This document shows positions 47,763-56,795 of a stretch of DNA of 64,000 nt, one piece after another. The stretch comes from Nitrospirota bacterium (GTDB taxonomy: Bacteria > Nitrospirota > Thermodesulfovibrionia > Thermodesulfovibrionales > JdFR-88). Location of the stretch: contig JAJYJS010000002.1 of the NCBI GenBank assembly GCA_021789215.1, forward strand, positions 67,762 to 131,761, written 5' to 3'. A model generated the notes under the pieces. It saw nothing but the letters and a program-made list of their open reading frames with translations. It was not told the DNA's origin and did not search any database. Every line of letters begins with the position of its first letter. Positions within the stretch are counted from its first letter, which is position 1. The position numbers and the translations under genes were made by a program.

Positions 47763-49427
47763 ATGGCAACGTTCCGGAAAAAACCGATGTCTTCGTGGCG
47801 GGCCACAATCGAGACCGCGTTTTATGCAAATTCAGTGAAAAAGACCACAATGGCGGAGCTTTATGAGCTTGCGCTCACGCAGCCCGAGGTGATCAAGACC
47901 TCCGAACCGGTGTACATGCCGGAGCAGTTCGGACTTCCGGCTGACGCAATGGTCCTGATTTCAAATGACGGCGGGGTTGTGGGCAGGACTGCAAAGGCCA
48001 GAAGGCTGGTAAGGGAGCTTTCGAGGGCCGAAAACGACAAGCTCAGGCTTATGCTGCTTGAGGCCGTTTACCAGTTCAACCGCCGGCCGGGATTATGGCT
48101 CGAAGGCATTGTCGGGCTTCATCCGGATTTCATGGTGAGGGCGCACCTGCTCAGCCCGGTTACCGACGCAAAGAACATGCTGGACTGGGGCTTCAATTTC
48201 ACCCCGATGATGGAGCCGTGGGCGTCCACTTTCAGAAAGTCCAAGGTGCTCAATGAGCCCGATATCCTCGTCTTTGCAGACCCGGAATGGAGAAACCCGG
48301 ATTGGCCGAGCGGGCTGGTCATCATAGACGAAAGCGAAAATGTAATCGCGATCCTCGGCATGCGGTATTTCGGCGAGAGGAAAAAGGGCACCCTCACGCT
48401 TGGCTGGACGATAGGGGTGCGCCACAACATGGTCGCCTGCCACGGCGGCATAAAGACCATAGGCAATAATGCGCCCGTGGCGGTCTTCGGCCTTTCGGGC
48501 TCGGGAAAGTCCTCCATAACGAACAGCCACGACCACGAAGGCACCCTGAAGCCAGGCGAAAAGGTCACCGTGGTGCACGACGACGCCTTTCTCATAGATT
48601 TCGAAAACAATCTGACCATGGCGCTGGAACCCTCGCTCTTTGACAAGACCGACGCCGTCAAGTTCAACGACCCGACTGTAAAATACTTCTACTCCGCGCA
48701 GAACGTGGCCGTGATGGAGACCCCCGAGGGGGAAAGGAAGATAGTCGCCGAGGACATCAGGAACGACAACGGCAGGAGCATCAAATCCAGGGACATGTTC
48801 AACCATGCCGATTTCTGCGCGGCCCCTGGCAAAGTCATATGGCTCCAGAAGGACACGAGCCTGCCGCCAATCTGCAAGGTGAACTCCGCCGGGCTTTCGG
48901 TGGCCATGGGGGCGTCCCTTTCCACCATGAGGGCAAAGGGGGTCGAGAACGTGGACGCAAAGGAGCTGGGCAAGCTTGTGATAGAACCCTTTGCCAACCC
49001 GTTCAGGGTGCACCCGCTGGTTACGGACTGCCAGCAGTTCATGAAGCTCTTCAAGGCCGGCTGCGAATGCTACATCATGAACACCCACGCATTCGGCCTG
49101 CCAGGAGACCTGGTGGACATACCCAAGGAACTTTCGCTGAAGATAGTGACCGAGCTTGTCAGGGGCAATATCGAATGGCGCGACTGGAAGCGTTTTTCGG
49201 GGTTGTCGATACCCAGAAACGGCAACGACCTCTTCGGCCCCGATTTCGACAAGAAATACAAGCCCTCAAGGGATGCGGCCTACATGGGTTATCTGCGCGA
49301 GAGGCTTCAGGACAGGATAACTTACCTTTCCAACAAGAGAGACATAGAGCAGGACATGGACAGCTCCTTCATAGACCCCCTCGTTGTGGCAAGGACGGTA
49401 ATAGACAAGGTCCTGAACCCGGTCTAA
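47763..49427 (+). CDS. Divergent ATP-type phosphoenolpyruvate carboxykinase-like protein
   Basis: 554 aa from the ATG at 47763 (the frame opens at a TTG, 47745, that precedes the ribosome-binding site GGAGG). The central part follows the ATP-PEPCK order: YFGERKKGTLTLG (like YAGEMKKG), a His-containing segment at VACHGGIKT, the kinase-1a P-loop VFGLSGSGKSSIT with Lys249, and VVHDDAFLIDFE (kinase 2, Asp273/Asp274). The N-terminal about 190 residues and the C-terminal third do not follow known PEPCKs, and the Arg/substrate motifs cannot be placed. It may be a carboxykinase for gluconeogenesis from acetate or another P-loop kinase. Standalone gene. Confidence 0.7.
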   Translation: MATFRKKPMSSWRATIETAFYANSVKKTTMAELYELALTQPEVIKTSEPVYMPEQFGLPADAMVLISNDGGVVGRTAKARRLVRELSRAENDKLRLMLLEAVYQFNRRPGLWLEGIVGLHPDFMVRAHLLSPVTDAKNMLDWGFNFTPMMEPWASTFRKSKVLNEPDILVFADPEWRNPDWPSGLVIIDESENVIAILGMRYFGERKKGTLTLGWTIGVRHNMVACHGGIKTIGNNAPVAVFGLSGSGKSSITNSHDHEGTLKPGEKVTVVHDDAFLIDFENNLTMALEPSLFDKTDAVKFNDPTVKYFYSAQNVAVMETPEGERKIVAEDIRNDNGRSIKSRDMFNHADFCAAPGKVIWLQKDTSLPPICKVNSAGLSVAMGASLSTMRAKGVENVDAKELGKLVIEPFANPFRVHPLVTDCQQFMKLFKAGCECYIMNTHAFGLPGDLVDIPKELSLKIVTELVRGNIEWRDWKRFSGLSIPRNGNDLFGPDFDKKYKPSRDAAYMGYLRERLQDRITYLSNKRDIEQDMDSSFIDPLVVARTVIDKVLNPV

Positions 49428-49434
49428 AGGGGCT

Positions 49435-49470
49435 GCTGAAAAGCTTTATTTGGGCGGGTCATTGCGAGGG
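49435..49470. repeat. Truncated relative of the 3223-3368 palindromic repeat
   Basis: GCTGAAAAG followed after about 15 bases by GTCATTGCGAGG, the same end order as in the full element, but the inverted second half is missing. It lies between the convergent PEPCK-like and REC genes, right behind the PEPCK-like stop codon. Confidence 0.5.
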
Positions 49471-49503
49471 GATGCAGGGGCGCCGCTTGCTGCGCCTGAA
49501 TTG

Positions 49504-50070
49504 TTAAAACGTGAACTCCCGCTCCACCTGCCTTATCAGCTCCGACATCTCTTTTTCGGAGACGTCCGGCATCCTGATGCGCCCGGCCCTGTCGCGGTCC
49601 AGCTTTGTTATGCCGGGGAACTGTTTTTCAAGCAGCTTCATATTCAGCGCCTGGTGTCTTACAATCTCAAGCAGTTTTCTGTTTTCTTCCTCGATATCGA
49701 ATTTATCTATTGCGTTTTTGATTGCAAGCCTCAGTTCCAGGTCGTCCCAGGGCTTTACGAAAAACCTGTATATCTCGCCGTGGTTCACGGCCCTCATGGC
49801 CGCCGTCACGCTCGCATGGCCCGTAAGCATCACGCGGATCGTATTCGGGCATTTCTTTCTGACTAGCGAAAGGAACTCTCCGCCGTGCATCCCCGGCATC
49901 ATTTCATCGGAGATCACGAGCTTTACGGAGTTGTTTTCCAGGAACTCCAGTCCTTTTCCAGCGTCCCCGGCAATAAAAATGCTATAAGGGTCGTCAATAA
50001 ACACTCGCTTCAGGGCGGAGAGCACATTCGGCTCGTCATCGACTATAAGGATATTATTCTGGTTATTCAT
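49504..50070 (-). CDS. Single-receiver response regulator with C-terminal helical tail
   Basis: 188 aa from the ATG at 50070 (GGGAGG before it; the longer frame is not credible). Receiver domain 1-125 with acidic pocket VDDEPN, phospho-acceptor Asp55 (LVISDEMMPG), switch Thr (VMLTGHA) and Lys in VKPWDD. The tail of about 65 residues is helical (LRLAIKNAIDKFDIEEENRK) without a known output domain. It is the last gene of the eight-gene signalling operon and overlaps the PilB-like gene by 8 bases. A shuttle or partner-binding role is likely. Confidence 0.9.
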   Translation of the reverse strand: MNNQNNILIVDDEPNVLSALKRVFIDDPYSIFIAGDAGKGLEFLENNSVKLVISDEMMPGMHGGEFLSLVRKKCPNTIRVMLTGHASVTAAMRAVNHGEIYRFFVKPWDDLELRLAIKNAIDKFDIEEENRKLLEIVRHQALNMKLLEKQFPGITKLDRDRAGRIRMPDVSEKEMSELIRQVEREFTF

Positions 50071-52519
50071 TCGATATCCCTCCCGTGGGTATTTGCCTTT
50101 TTTGTCCGCAAACCGGGCATACGGACCATTCTTCTTCAAGAGGAATGCCGCACTTCTGGCAGACATTGTGTTTAAAAGTGCCGCAAAACGGGCAGAACAA
50201 AAATTTCAAATCGATCAGCCTGCCGCACTGGCCGCACTGGCGATCGGACCTTGCAGGCGGCCCCAGGACCCTCAGCAGTTCCTCAAGGGATGTCAGACCG
50301 AGCCTTACCTTCTCCATGCCGTCCTCCATCAACGTTTTCATCCCGGCGTTTCTGGCAAGGTTAAGGACATCGGATTCCCTGTAGTTGCCGCTTATGGCGT
50401 GCCGCAGCTCATCATTTACCAAAAGCGTTTCAAAAATCCCGATCCTTCCCAGGTACCCCGTGTTGTTGCATTTCGGGCACCCTTTGCCAACCGGGGCGCT
50501 GTCCAGGGCGTTTTCGGGTATCTTGAGCAGGCGCATAATGTCCGCATCAGGGGCCGAGGCCGATTTGCAGTGCGGACAGACCCTCCTCACGAGCCTCTGG
50601 GCAATTACTCCCTCCATGGCCGAGGCTATCAGGTAGGGTTTTATGCCTATGTCTATGAGCCTTGTAATCGAGGCCACGGTATTGTTGGTATGCAGGGTGG
50701 AAAGCACCATATGGCCCGTGAGCGCCGCCTTGAAGGCCACGTCCGCCGTGTCGTAATCGCGTATCTCGCCAACCATTATCACGTCCGGGTCCTGCCGGAG
50801 GGTGGCCCTCAGTATGGAAGAAAACGAGAGCCCTATCTGCTCCCTCACGTACACCTGGTTCACGTCCTCCAGGAAATATTCGACCGGGTCCTCTATCGTC
50901 TCGAAATTCTTTGTGGACTTGAGCATCTCATATAAAATGGAATAAAGCATGGTCGTCTTGCCGCTTCCGGTGGGGCCGGTGGAGATGAGCATCCCCTGGG
51001 GCTTTCTGATTATCACCTCAACCGTTTTCAGGTCCCCCGGGAGCATGCCCAGTTCGTCGACCTTCCTGATGGAGGCACCCTTGTCAAGTATCCTCATGAC
51101 CGCCTTTTCGCCGTTAATGGTCGGCATCGTGGAGACCCTGACGTCTACAATCCGGGTGCCCGTCTTTATGGTTATCCGGCCGTCCTGGGGTTTCCGCCTT
51201 TCCGATATGTCCATTTTCGAAAGCACTTTTATCCTGGAAATCGTTGCCGCATGGAGGTGGGTAGGTATCCTTATCTTGAGGTACAGCATGCCGTCTATGC
51301 GGTATCTCACGGCCGTGTATTTGTTCTTGGGCTCTATATGTATATCGCTGGCATTGTAGCGCACGGCCTCCATTATTATTGCGTTGACAATCCTGATTAT
51401 GGGCGGCACCTCGGATGAATTCAACAGTTCGTTTACGTTTACGTTGCCTTCGTCGTCGTCCATGACGATGTCGATTTCCTCTATGGGGTCGAATTCCAGG
51501 CTCTCGTCCATGCTCACAGGCCCTTCCTCTTCTCCGGGCTCGCCATAAACCTTCCTGATCTGGGCCAGTATCTCGGACGACCCGGCCACTACCGTCGAGA
51601 CCTTCAGCCCGGTAAGCATGGAGATATTGTCCACCTTGATGATATCCGAGGGGTCGGCCATGGCTATCGTCAGATGCCTGCCATCGAGCTTTATGGGCAG
51701 CAGCCTGCTTTTTTCACAAAGCTCCCTGGGAAGGAACCTGCTGACATTCGGGTTTATGCCCGTTTCCCTGAAATCGACGCGGTCCACGTTCTGGTGCTTG
51801 CTGAGGGCATTCACGATCTTGGCTTCGGACGTGAAACCGAGCCGCACGATCGCGTCCCCGATGAACTCGCTCTCCTCTTTCTCCTTCAGGGCCTTATCCA
51901 GCTGCTCGCCCGTTATGACCTTGGCCTTTACGAGGATATCCCCCAGAATCCCCCTGTATTCGTCAAACAGGTTCGCATAGCTTTTGATTTTCATCTGCTG
52001 CTGCTTGGCCAGTTCCTTGAGGGACTTGTTCTCCTGTATGAGGGCGTACTGCTGGAGGGCGATGCTTACGGTGAGCCTCAAGTCGTCGTCATTCCAGGGC
52101 TTCGTTATGAACTTGTAAACGGCCCCCTCATTCACCGCGCCCATTATGGCCTGGATGTCCGCGTAGCCGGTGAGCATTATCCTTATGGTTTCTGGCCACC
52201 TGCCTTTTATCTCCGCAAGAAGCTCGGAACCCTGCATGCCCGGCATCCTGTGGTCCGAAACGACCAGGTGCACGGTGTTCTTTTCCATTATCCGCAAGGC
52301 TTCCTCGCCGGAGCCTGCCGTCAGGATGTTATAGTTCTCCTCAAAAAATATCCGTTTCAGGGCGTTAAGAACATTGTCTTCGTCATCCACGAAAAGAACG
52401 GTAAAACAGCCGGAAAAACCCGCGGGTTTTTTCCCCTGGTCAGGCTGCGCGGCCTCGCCCTCCACGAGGCCGTTTTTTTCATTTTTCACCGCCTTGAAAA
52501 ACCCGGCGTACTTTGACAT
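50063..52519 (-). CDS. REC-MshEN-PilB/GspE-type ATPase with C-terminal zinc ribbons
   Basis: 818 aa. A receiver domain (about 39-155, Asp89 in VVSDHRMPG, Lys140 in TKPWND) is followed by a coil and a GspE/MshEN N-domain (about 185-325, GDILVKAKVITGEQLDKAL). Then comes the secretion/pilus ATPase (about 365-745) with Walker A GPTGSGKT (515-522), Asp box, Walker B IMVGEIRD and TALTGHMVLSTLHTN-like His box. The PilB-type internal zinc site is Cys648/651/681/684. Two extra zinc ribbons end the protein: Cys762/765/776/779 and Cys787/790/801/804. It should power a type IV pilus or type II secretion machine under phosphorylation control. The start codon overlaps the kinase stop (TAATG). Confidence 0.93.
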   Translation of the reverse strand: MSKYAGFFKAVKNEKNGLVEGEAAQPDQGKKPAGFSGCFTVLFVDDEDNVLNALKRIFFEENYNILTAGSGEEALRIMEKNTVHLVVSDHRMPGMQGSELLAEIKGRWPETIRIMLTGYADIQAIMGAVNEGAVYKFITKPWNDDDLRLTVSIALQQYALIQENKSLKELAKQQQMKIKSYANLFDEYRGILGDILVKAKVITGEQLDKALKEKEESEFIGDAIVRLGFTSEAKIVNALSKHQNVDRVDFRETGINPNVSRFLPRELCEKSRLLPIKLDGRHLTIAMADPSDIIKVDNISMLTGLKVSTVVAGSSEILAQIRKVYGEPGEEEGPVSMDESLEFDPIEEIDIVMDDDEGNVNVNELLNSSEVPPIIRIVNAIIMEAVRYNASDIHIEPKNKYTAVRYRIDGMLYLKIRIPTHLHAATISRIKVLSKMDISERRKPQDGRITIKTGTRIVDVRVSTMPTINGEKAVMRILDKGASIRKVDELGMLPGDLKTVEVIIRKPQGMLISTGPTGSGKTTMLYSILYEMLKSTKNFETIEDPVEYFLEDVNQVYVREQIGLSFSSILRATLRQDPDVIMVGEIRDYDTADVAFKAALTGHMVLSTLHTNNTVASITRLIDIGIKPYLIASAMEGVIAQRLVRRVCPHCKSASAPDADIMRLLKIPENALDSAPVGKGCPKCNNTGYLGRIGIFETLLVNDELRHAISGNYRESDVLNLARNAGMKTLMEDGMEKVRLGLTSLEELLRVLGPPARSDRQCGQCGRLIDLKFLFCPFCGTFKHNVCQKCGIPLEEEWSVCPVCGQKRQIPTGGISNE

Positions 52520-53856
52520 TACCGTTTCAGGGGCAGGTTTATCATGAAGGCCGCCCCCTTTCCCTCCTCGCTCTGGATTTCAATGCTTCCTCCATGCCGG
52601 GTAACAATGTCATATACAACGGCAAGCCCCATCCCCGTGCCCCTGCCCACCTCCATGGTGGTGAAAAACGGCTCGAAGACACGGCCCTGTATATCCCTGG
52701 GTATCCCCACTCCATTGTCGGAAACGGTAATGCGGGCCGTTTCCCCTCTTTTTTCCGTTTTTATCCCGACAACAAGGCCCCCCTGCCTGGACTCAAGCGC
52801 ATTCAGCAGCAGGTTCAGAAATACCTGGCACACGAGCCTCGGATTGCCGCTTATCGACGGAAGCGGCCCGTAATCCTTTACGATTTCCGCGCCCCTCTTT
52901 TTTATTTCATAAGAGAGGACGCTCAATGTGTTTTCTATTTCGCCGTTTATATCTATTTCCTTCACATCCATTTCGTCCACATGCGAGAAATTCTTTAGGT
53001 TCAAAACGATTTTTTTAATCCGCTCCGCCCCGCTCAGGCTCTGGCTTATCAGCTCGCGGGAATCAGCGAGTATGAAATCTATCTTCAGTTTCCTGTAAAG
53101 CTCCTCTGCCCCTGTGCAGTCCGCGCTCCCGCGGGCCGCCTTCCTGAAGGCCGCCAGCACTTCTTCCAGTTTGCCCACATATCTTGAAAAGGAGTTCAGG
53201 TTGCTGTATATGAACCCCATCGGGTTGTTTATCTCGTGCGCCATCCCGGCGGCCAGCTGCCCCACCGAGGCCATCTTTTCCCGCTGGAGCAGGCTCATGT
53301 GGGCCTTCCTCAATTCCTCTGTCCGCTCCTGCACCTTCTGCTCAAGAGTGGCCGCAAGCTCACGGTATTTTTTTTCGGATGCGGAGAGTTTCTTATTGCT
53401 CTCAAGCAGTTCCTCGTAGGACTGGTTCACAACGGTAGTGTGCAGTTCAGCCGCCAGCATACGCCGCATGGTATTTTTCAGGAGCACATCGAGGCCCTTT
53501 GAAGAGATGCAAGCGATTGCTGAAAGCAATTCACCATCGACGGCGTTTGAGCTGAGATAGAGATAACCCGAAAGCTCCCCCTCGATGTAAACCGGCGAAA
53601 GGTCCCATCCCTCGCCCTTGTATCTGCCTTCACTGAGCGCGGACATGACATCTTCCGGAAGGCTTCCGCCTTTCTGGATGCCGTCCGAAACCAGGACGGC
53701 CCCGTTCTCGCCGGCGATGGCCGCACTGCCCGCGCAGGCATCCTTTGCGGCCCGCAGCAGCCCGGCGGCGTCCGCGCCGTCAAGCAGGCCGGCAAGACGC
53801 ACCTCCGAGCCGACCACGAATTCGAGTTTATCGTCATTTGAATGGCCGCCGCTCAT
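52519..53856 (-). CDS. Cytoplasmic sensor histidine kinase
   Basis: 445 aa without membrane helices. Residues 1-about 135 look like a small GAF- or PocR-like sensor (AAIAGENGAVLVSDGIQKGG), followed by a coiled coil (about 140-190). HisKA has His207 in GQLAAGMAHEINNPMGF, and the HATPase has NLLLNALES, DNGVGIP and GTGMGLAVVYDI. The H-box is nearly the same as in the PAS kinase at 57621, so the two are close paralogues. It overlaps the MglA gene by 4 bases and the PilB-like gene by 1 base. The receiver domains in the operon are its probable partners. Confidence 0.92.
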   Translation of the reverse strand: MSGGHSNDDKLEFVVGSEVRLAGLLDGADAAGLLRAAKDACAGSAAIAGENGAVLVSDGIQKGGSLPEDVMSALSEGRYKGEGWDLSPVYIEGELSGYLYLSSNAVDGELLSAIACISSKGLDVLLKNTMRRMLAAELHTTVVNQSYEELLESNKKLSASEKKYRELAATLEQKVQERTEELRKAHMSLLQREKMASVGQLAAGMAHEINNPMGFIYSNLNSFSRYVGKLEEVLAAFRKAARGSADCTGAEELYRKLKIDFILADSRELISQSLSGAERIKKIVLNLKNFSHVDEMDVKEIDINGEIENTLSVLSYEIKKRGAEIVKDYGPLPSISGNPRLVCQVFLNLLLNALESRQGGLVVGIKTEKRGETARITVSDNGVGIPRDIQGRVFEPFFTTMEVGRGTGMGLAVVYDIVTRHGGSIEIQSEEGKGAAFMINLPLKR

Positions 53857-54524
53857 GCCGTCCTTCCTTGTCCGGCATCCATACCCGTCAGCCTGCCGGC
53901 AAACATGTCCCTGGAAAGCCCGTATTTCCGTTCAAGAAAATACCGTTCGTCGACGTGTTCATACATTTTTTCCACCAGGCACCTGAATGTCTCAAGGACA
54001 CCCCACCCCTTCAGAGCCGACGCCATGAACACCGGTATGCCGGTGGCGTCCCATGTCTGCCTGATCTCCTCTTCAGAGACCGTATTTGCCAGGTCTTTCT
54101 TGTTGAACTGCACGACCAGCGGGACCTTGTCGATATCTATTCCAACATATGAAAGGTTTTTTTCAAGGTTCTCGAAGCTCTCGGAGTTGTTTGACGCCTC
54201 GCTGACCTGGGAATCGGCTATAAAGGCCACCCCGTCGGCCCTCGACAAGACCGCCTTCCTGGTGGCGTCGTGCCGCACCTGCCCCGGGACGGTATAGACC
54301 TTGAGCTTTATCTTCATCCCGCCGGGGGTCTTCAGGAAAAAGGGCAGGAGGTCGAAGAAGATGGTCCTGTCGTCCTTTGTGTCCAGCATCATCAGGTCGC
54401 CGCGTTCCTTGCGGTCTATCAGGTCGTGGAGTCTGAGGAGATTGGTCGTTTTCCCCGACATTGCGGGCCCGTAATAGACCAGCTTCAACACCATTTTCAT
54501 TTCAACTTCGTCGAACTCTATCAT
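53853..54524 (-). CDS. MglA-type small Ras-like GTPase
   Basis: 223 aa. G1 is GPAMSGKT (19-26), the G3 region has the MglA hallmark TVPGQVRHDATRKA (78-91, PGQ instead of DxxGQ), FIADSQ follows, G4 is NKKD (141-144), and SALKGWG is the G5 part. MglA works as a polarity switch with MglB as GTPase-activating protein, controlling pili and gliding in Myxococcus and Thermus. No mglB gene is seen next to it, which is odd. It sits in the middle of the signalling operon with overlaps on both sides. A C-terminal extension of about 30 residues is present. Confidence 0.92.
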   Translation of the reverse strand: MIEFDEVEMKMVLKLVYYGPAMSGKTTNLLRLHDLIDRKERGDLMMLDTKDDRTIFFDLLPFFLKTPGGMKIKLKVYTVPGQVRHDATRKAVLSRADGVAFIADSQVSEASNNSESFENLEKNLSYVGIDIDKVPLVVQFNKKDLANTVSEEEIRQTWDATGIPVFMASALKGWGVLETFRCLVEKMYEHVDERYFLERKYGLSRDMFAGRLTGMDAGQGRTA

Positions 54525-55849
54525 GACCGTGGAGTTTTTCCCGTTATCCTGACAAATATCCCGCTCCGGTGCGGGTCCACGCTGTAGTATTTCCTCAATA
54601 TCTCTATTGTCTTTTCATTGAGCACGCTTCCCATGCCAAGAAGGAGAAGGCCCGTGCCGCTCCGGACCTCCCTTGAAAGCACCATCCCAGGGGCCACATC
54701 GCTCAGGCTCAGCTCTATTTCGCCGTTGCCGGCCTGCCTGACGAGACTGGCCGCATCCTCACGGGCCAGCTTTTCAACCGGCCCGTACAGGGCCGGGTCG
54801 AATTGAGTGCCAAGGGATTCCCTGAGTTTTTTTAAAGCATCCTCTATCCTTGCTCCGGCGGCCTTTTTAACGAGCCTGTCGAACCTGTCCGCAATGGCGA
54901 TGATCCTCGCCCCCAAAGGTATGTTTTCCCCCTTAAGCCCGTCAGGGAAGCCGCTGCCGTCGAAATTCTCGTGGTGGTGCCTGATGAGAAGGCCGGTTTC
55001 CTTGAATTCCTCCAGGGCGGCGAGGGCCACCTGCCCCCTTATGGAATGCTTCCTGTATTCCACTGTCTCTTCAGCGGACAGCTCATCCGGAGATTTTATT
55101 AGTATCACATCGGGGACGCCAATCTTGCCGATGTCATGCAGCTGCGCCGCAACCGCCACCATCTCCGCTTCCTCCTGCCCAAAACCGGTTTCAAGCGCGA
55201 CCCCTTTTGACATTGCCGCAACATGGCTTGAATGGCTGTAAACCGTCCTGTCCCGCAGCTCTATAAGGTCTGAAAAGGAGCTTATGAACTCCTTGAGCTG
55301 GCCCTCAAGCCTGCCGTTGAGCTGCTTGAGTTTTTTGTTCTGGTTGGTCAGGTCTATGGTCTGCTGCTGGACGTAAATCTCAAGCTCGGCGCTCCATCTC
55401 TTCAGTTCCTCGTTCTGTTTTCTTGTCAGCTCGGTCAGATACCTGTTTTCGCGGAGGAGATGGTATTTTTCCGCGGCAGCTTTTACTGTCGATATCAGTT
55501 CGTTGTCGTTCCAGGGCTTTGTTATATACCTGTACGCCCCGCCTTCGTTTATGGCCTTTATCGCTGTGTTTACATCGGCATATCCCGTCAGCACTATGCG
55601 TATGGAATCGGGTGAAATCTCGCGTGAAAACGCCAGGAAATCGGCGCCGCTCATCTCCGGCATCCTCTGGTCGGAAATGATTACGGCAATCTCGTTTCCC
55701 TTCAGTATTTCAAGGCCGGCCTTTCCCGAAGGCGCCAGAACTATTTCCATCCCGGTGTCGATGAACAGCCTTTTAAGGGAGTTGCGTACGTTCTCCTCGT
55801 CGTCCACTATCAGGACCCTGGCCGCTTTTTTTTCTTCCGGGGTGCTCAT
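54521..55849 (-). CDS. REC-HD-GYP response regulator (c-di-GMP phosphodiesterase) with extra C-terminal domain
   Basis: 442 aa from the ATG at 55849; the longer frame to 56005 overlaps the upstream gene and is not credible. Receiver domain 10-125 with Asp60 (VIISDQRMPE) and KPWND. A long coiled coil (130-200) leads to the HD-GYP domain (200-330): His238/Asp239 in AAQLHDIGKIGVP, and HHHENFDGSGFP (291-302), where Phe replaces the usual Tyr. About 110 further residues form an unusual C-terminal domain. It should degrade c-di-GMP when phosphorylated. It overlaps the MglA gene by 4 bases. Confidence 0.92.
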   Translation of the reverse strand: MSTPEEKKAARVLIVDDEENVRNSLKRLFIDTGMEIVLAPSGKAGLEILKGNEIAVIISDQRMPEMSGADFLAFSREISPDSIRIVLTGYADVNTAIKAINEGGAYRYITKPWNDNELISTVKAAAEKYHLLRENRYLTELTRKQNEELKRWSAELEIYVQQQTIDLTNQNKKLKQLNGRLEGQLKEFISSFSDLIELRDRTVYSHSSHVAAMSKGVALETGFGQEEAEMVAVAAQLHDIGKIGVPDVILIKSPDELSAEETVEYRKHSIRGQVALAALEEFKETGLLIRHHHENFDGSGFPDGLKGENIPLGARIIAIADRFDRLVKKAAGARIEDALKKLRESLGTQFDPALYGPVEKLAREDAASLVRQAGNGEIELSLSDVAPGMVLSREVRSGTGLLLLGMGSVLNEKTIEILRKYYSVDPHRSGIFVRITGKTPRS

Positions 55850-55853
55850 TTTT

Positions 55854-56795
55854 TCAGAATGTCCTTGCAAGCGCCGGGAATTTGTCCACCAGTGAAGCGT
55901 CCAGTGCGGAGCCCTTCGAACCCTCAAGGATTTCAAGCGCCTTTTCCCTGGTGTATTTCCCCCTGTAGGGCCTGTCCGTTGTAAGGGCGTCATAGATGTC
56001 CGCAATAGACACTATCCTCGCCTCCATGGGGATGTCTTCGCCTTTGAGACCGAAAGGATAGCCCTTGCCGTCATACCGCTCGTGGTGATGAAGGATGATG
56101 TCTATCACGACCTCCGGGAGACCGGCCAGCCTGGCCACGTCCGCTCCCCAAACGCAATGGTTTTTTATTATCTCGAACTGCTCAAGGGAAAGCGGCCCCT
56201 CCTTGTTGAGGATGGAATCCGGGATGCCGATCTTGCCGCAGTCATGGAGCCATGCGCCGACCCTTATCTGCCTCAGCATCTGCCTGTTCACACCCGCCGC
56301 CGCAGCCAGCTCGATTGCATACCTGGCCACCCTGTCGCAATGTCCCTTCGTGCTATGGTCCTTGAGTTCAACCGCCTGGGCTATCGTCAGGAGGGTTGAA
56401 TCTTCGGCTGCCCGCATCTGCTGGATCAGCCTGTGCCGGTTAAAGGAATCGACGACGACCGACTTTAATTCCCTGTCGTCCCACGGCTTGGTTACGAACT
56501 TGTAGACCTCTCCCTCGTTTATGGCGTCAACAGCTATTTTCATCTCGTTGCAGGCCGTTATCAGCACCCTCACCGTTTCGGGATACAGTCTCTTTGCCCT
56601 TTGCAGAAGCTCGATCCCGTTCATCTGGGGCATCTTGTAATCGGAGACAATCACGGACACCCGGTTGTCCTTCATGATATCCAGCGCGTCAACGGGATTC
56701 GAGGCCGTCAGGGTCGGGAAGGAATCCGAAAAAAGACGCTTCCAGCACTCCAGATTATTAACCTCATCATCCACAAACAGTATTTTTTCATTCAT
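55854..56795 (-). CDS. REC-HD-GYP response regulator
   Basis: 313 aa. Receiver domain 1-120 with Asp52 (VIVSDYKMPQ), VTKPWDD and a short linker, then HD-GYP (about 135-310) with AWLHDCGKIGIP (His184, Asp185) and the full HHHERYDGKGYP (236-247). This is the canonical RpfG-like layout, predicted to hydrolyse c-di-GMP. It lies 4 bases before the second REC-HD-GYP gene and overlaps the REC gene upstream by 4 bases. Confidence 0.95.
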   Translation of the reverse strand: MNEKILFVDDEVNNLECWKRLFSDSFPTLTASNPVDALDIMKDNRVSVIVSDYKMPQMNGIELLQRAKRLYPETVRVLITACNEMKIAVDAINEGEVYKFVTKPWDDRELKSVVVDSFNRHRLIQQMRAAEDSTLLTIAQAVELKDHSTKGHCDRVARYAIELAAAAGVNRQMLRQIRVGAWLHDCGKIGIPDSILNKEGPLSLEQFEIIKNHCVWGADVARLAGLPEVVIDIILHHHERYDGKGYPFGLKGEDIPMEARIVSIADIYDALTTDRPYRGKYTREKALEILEGSKGSALDASLVDKFPALARTF

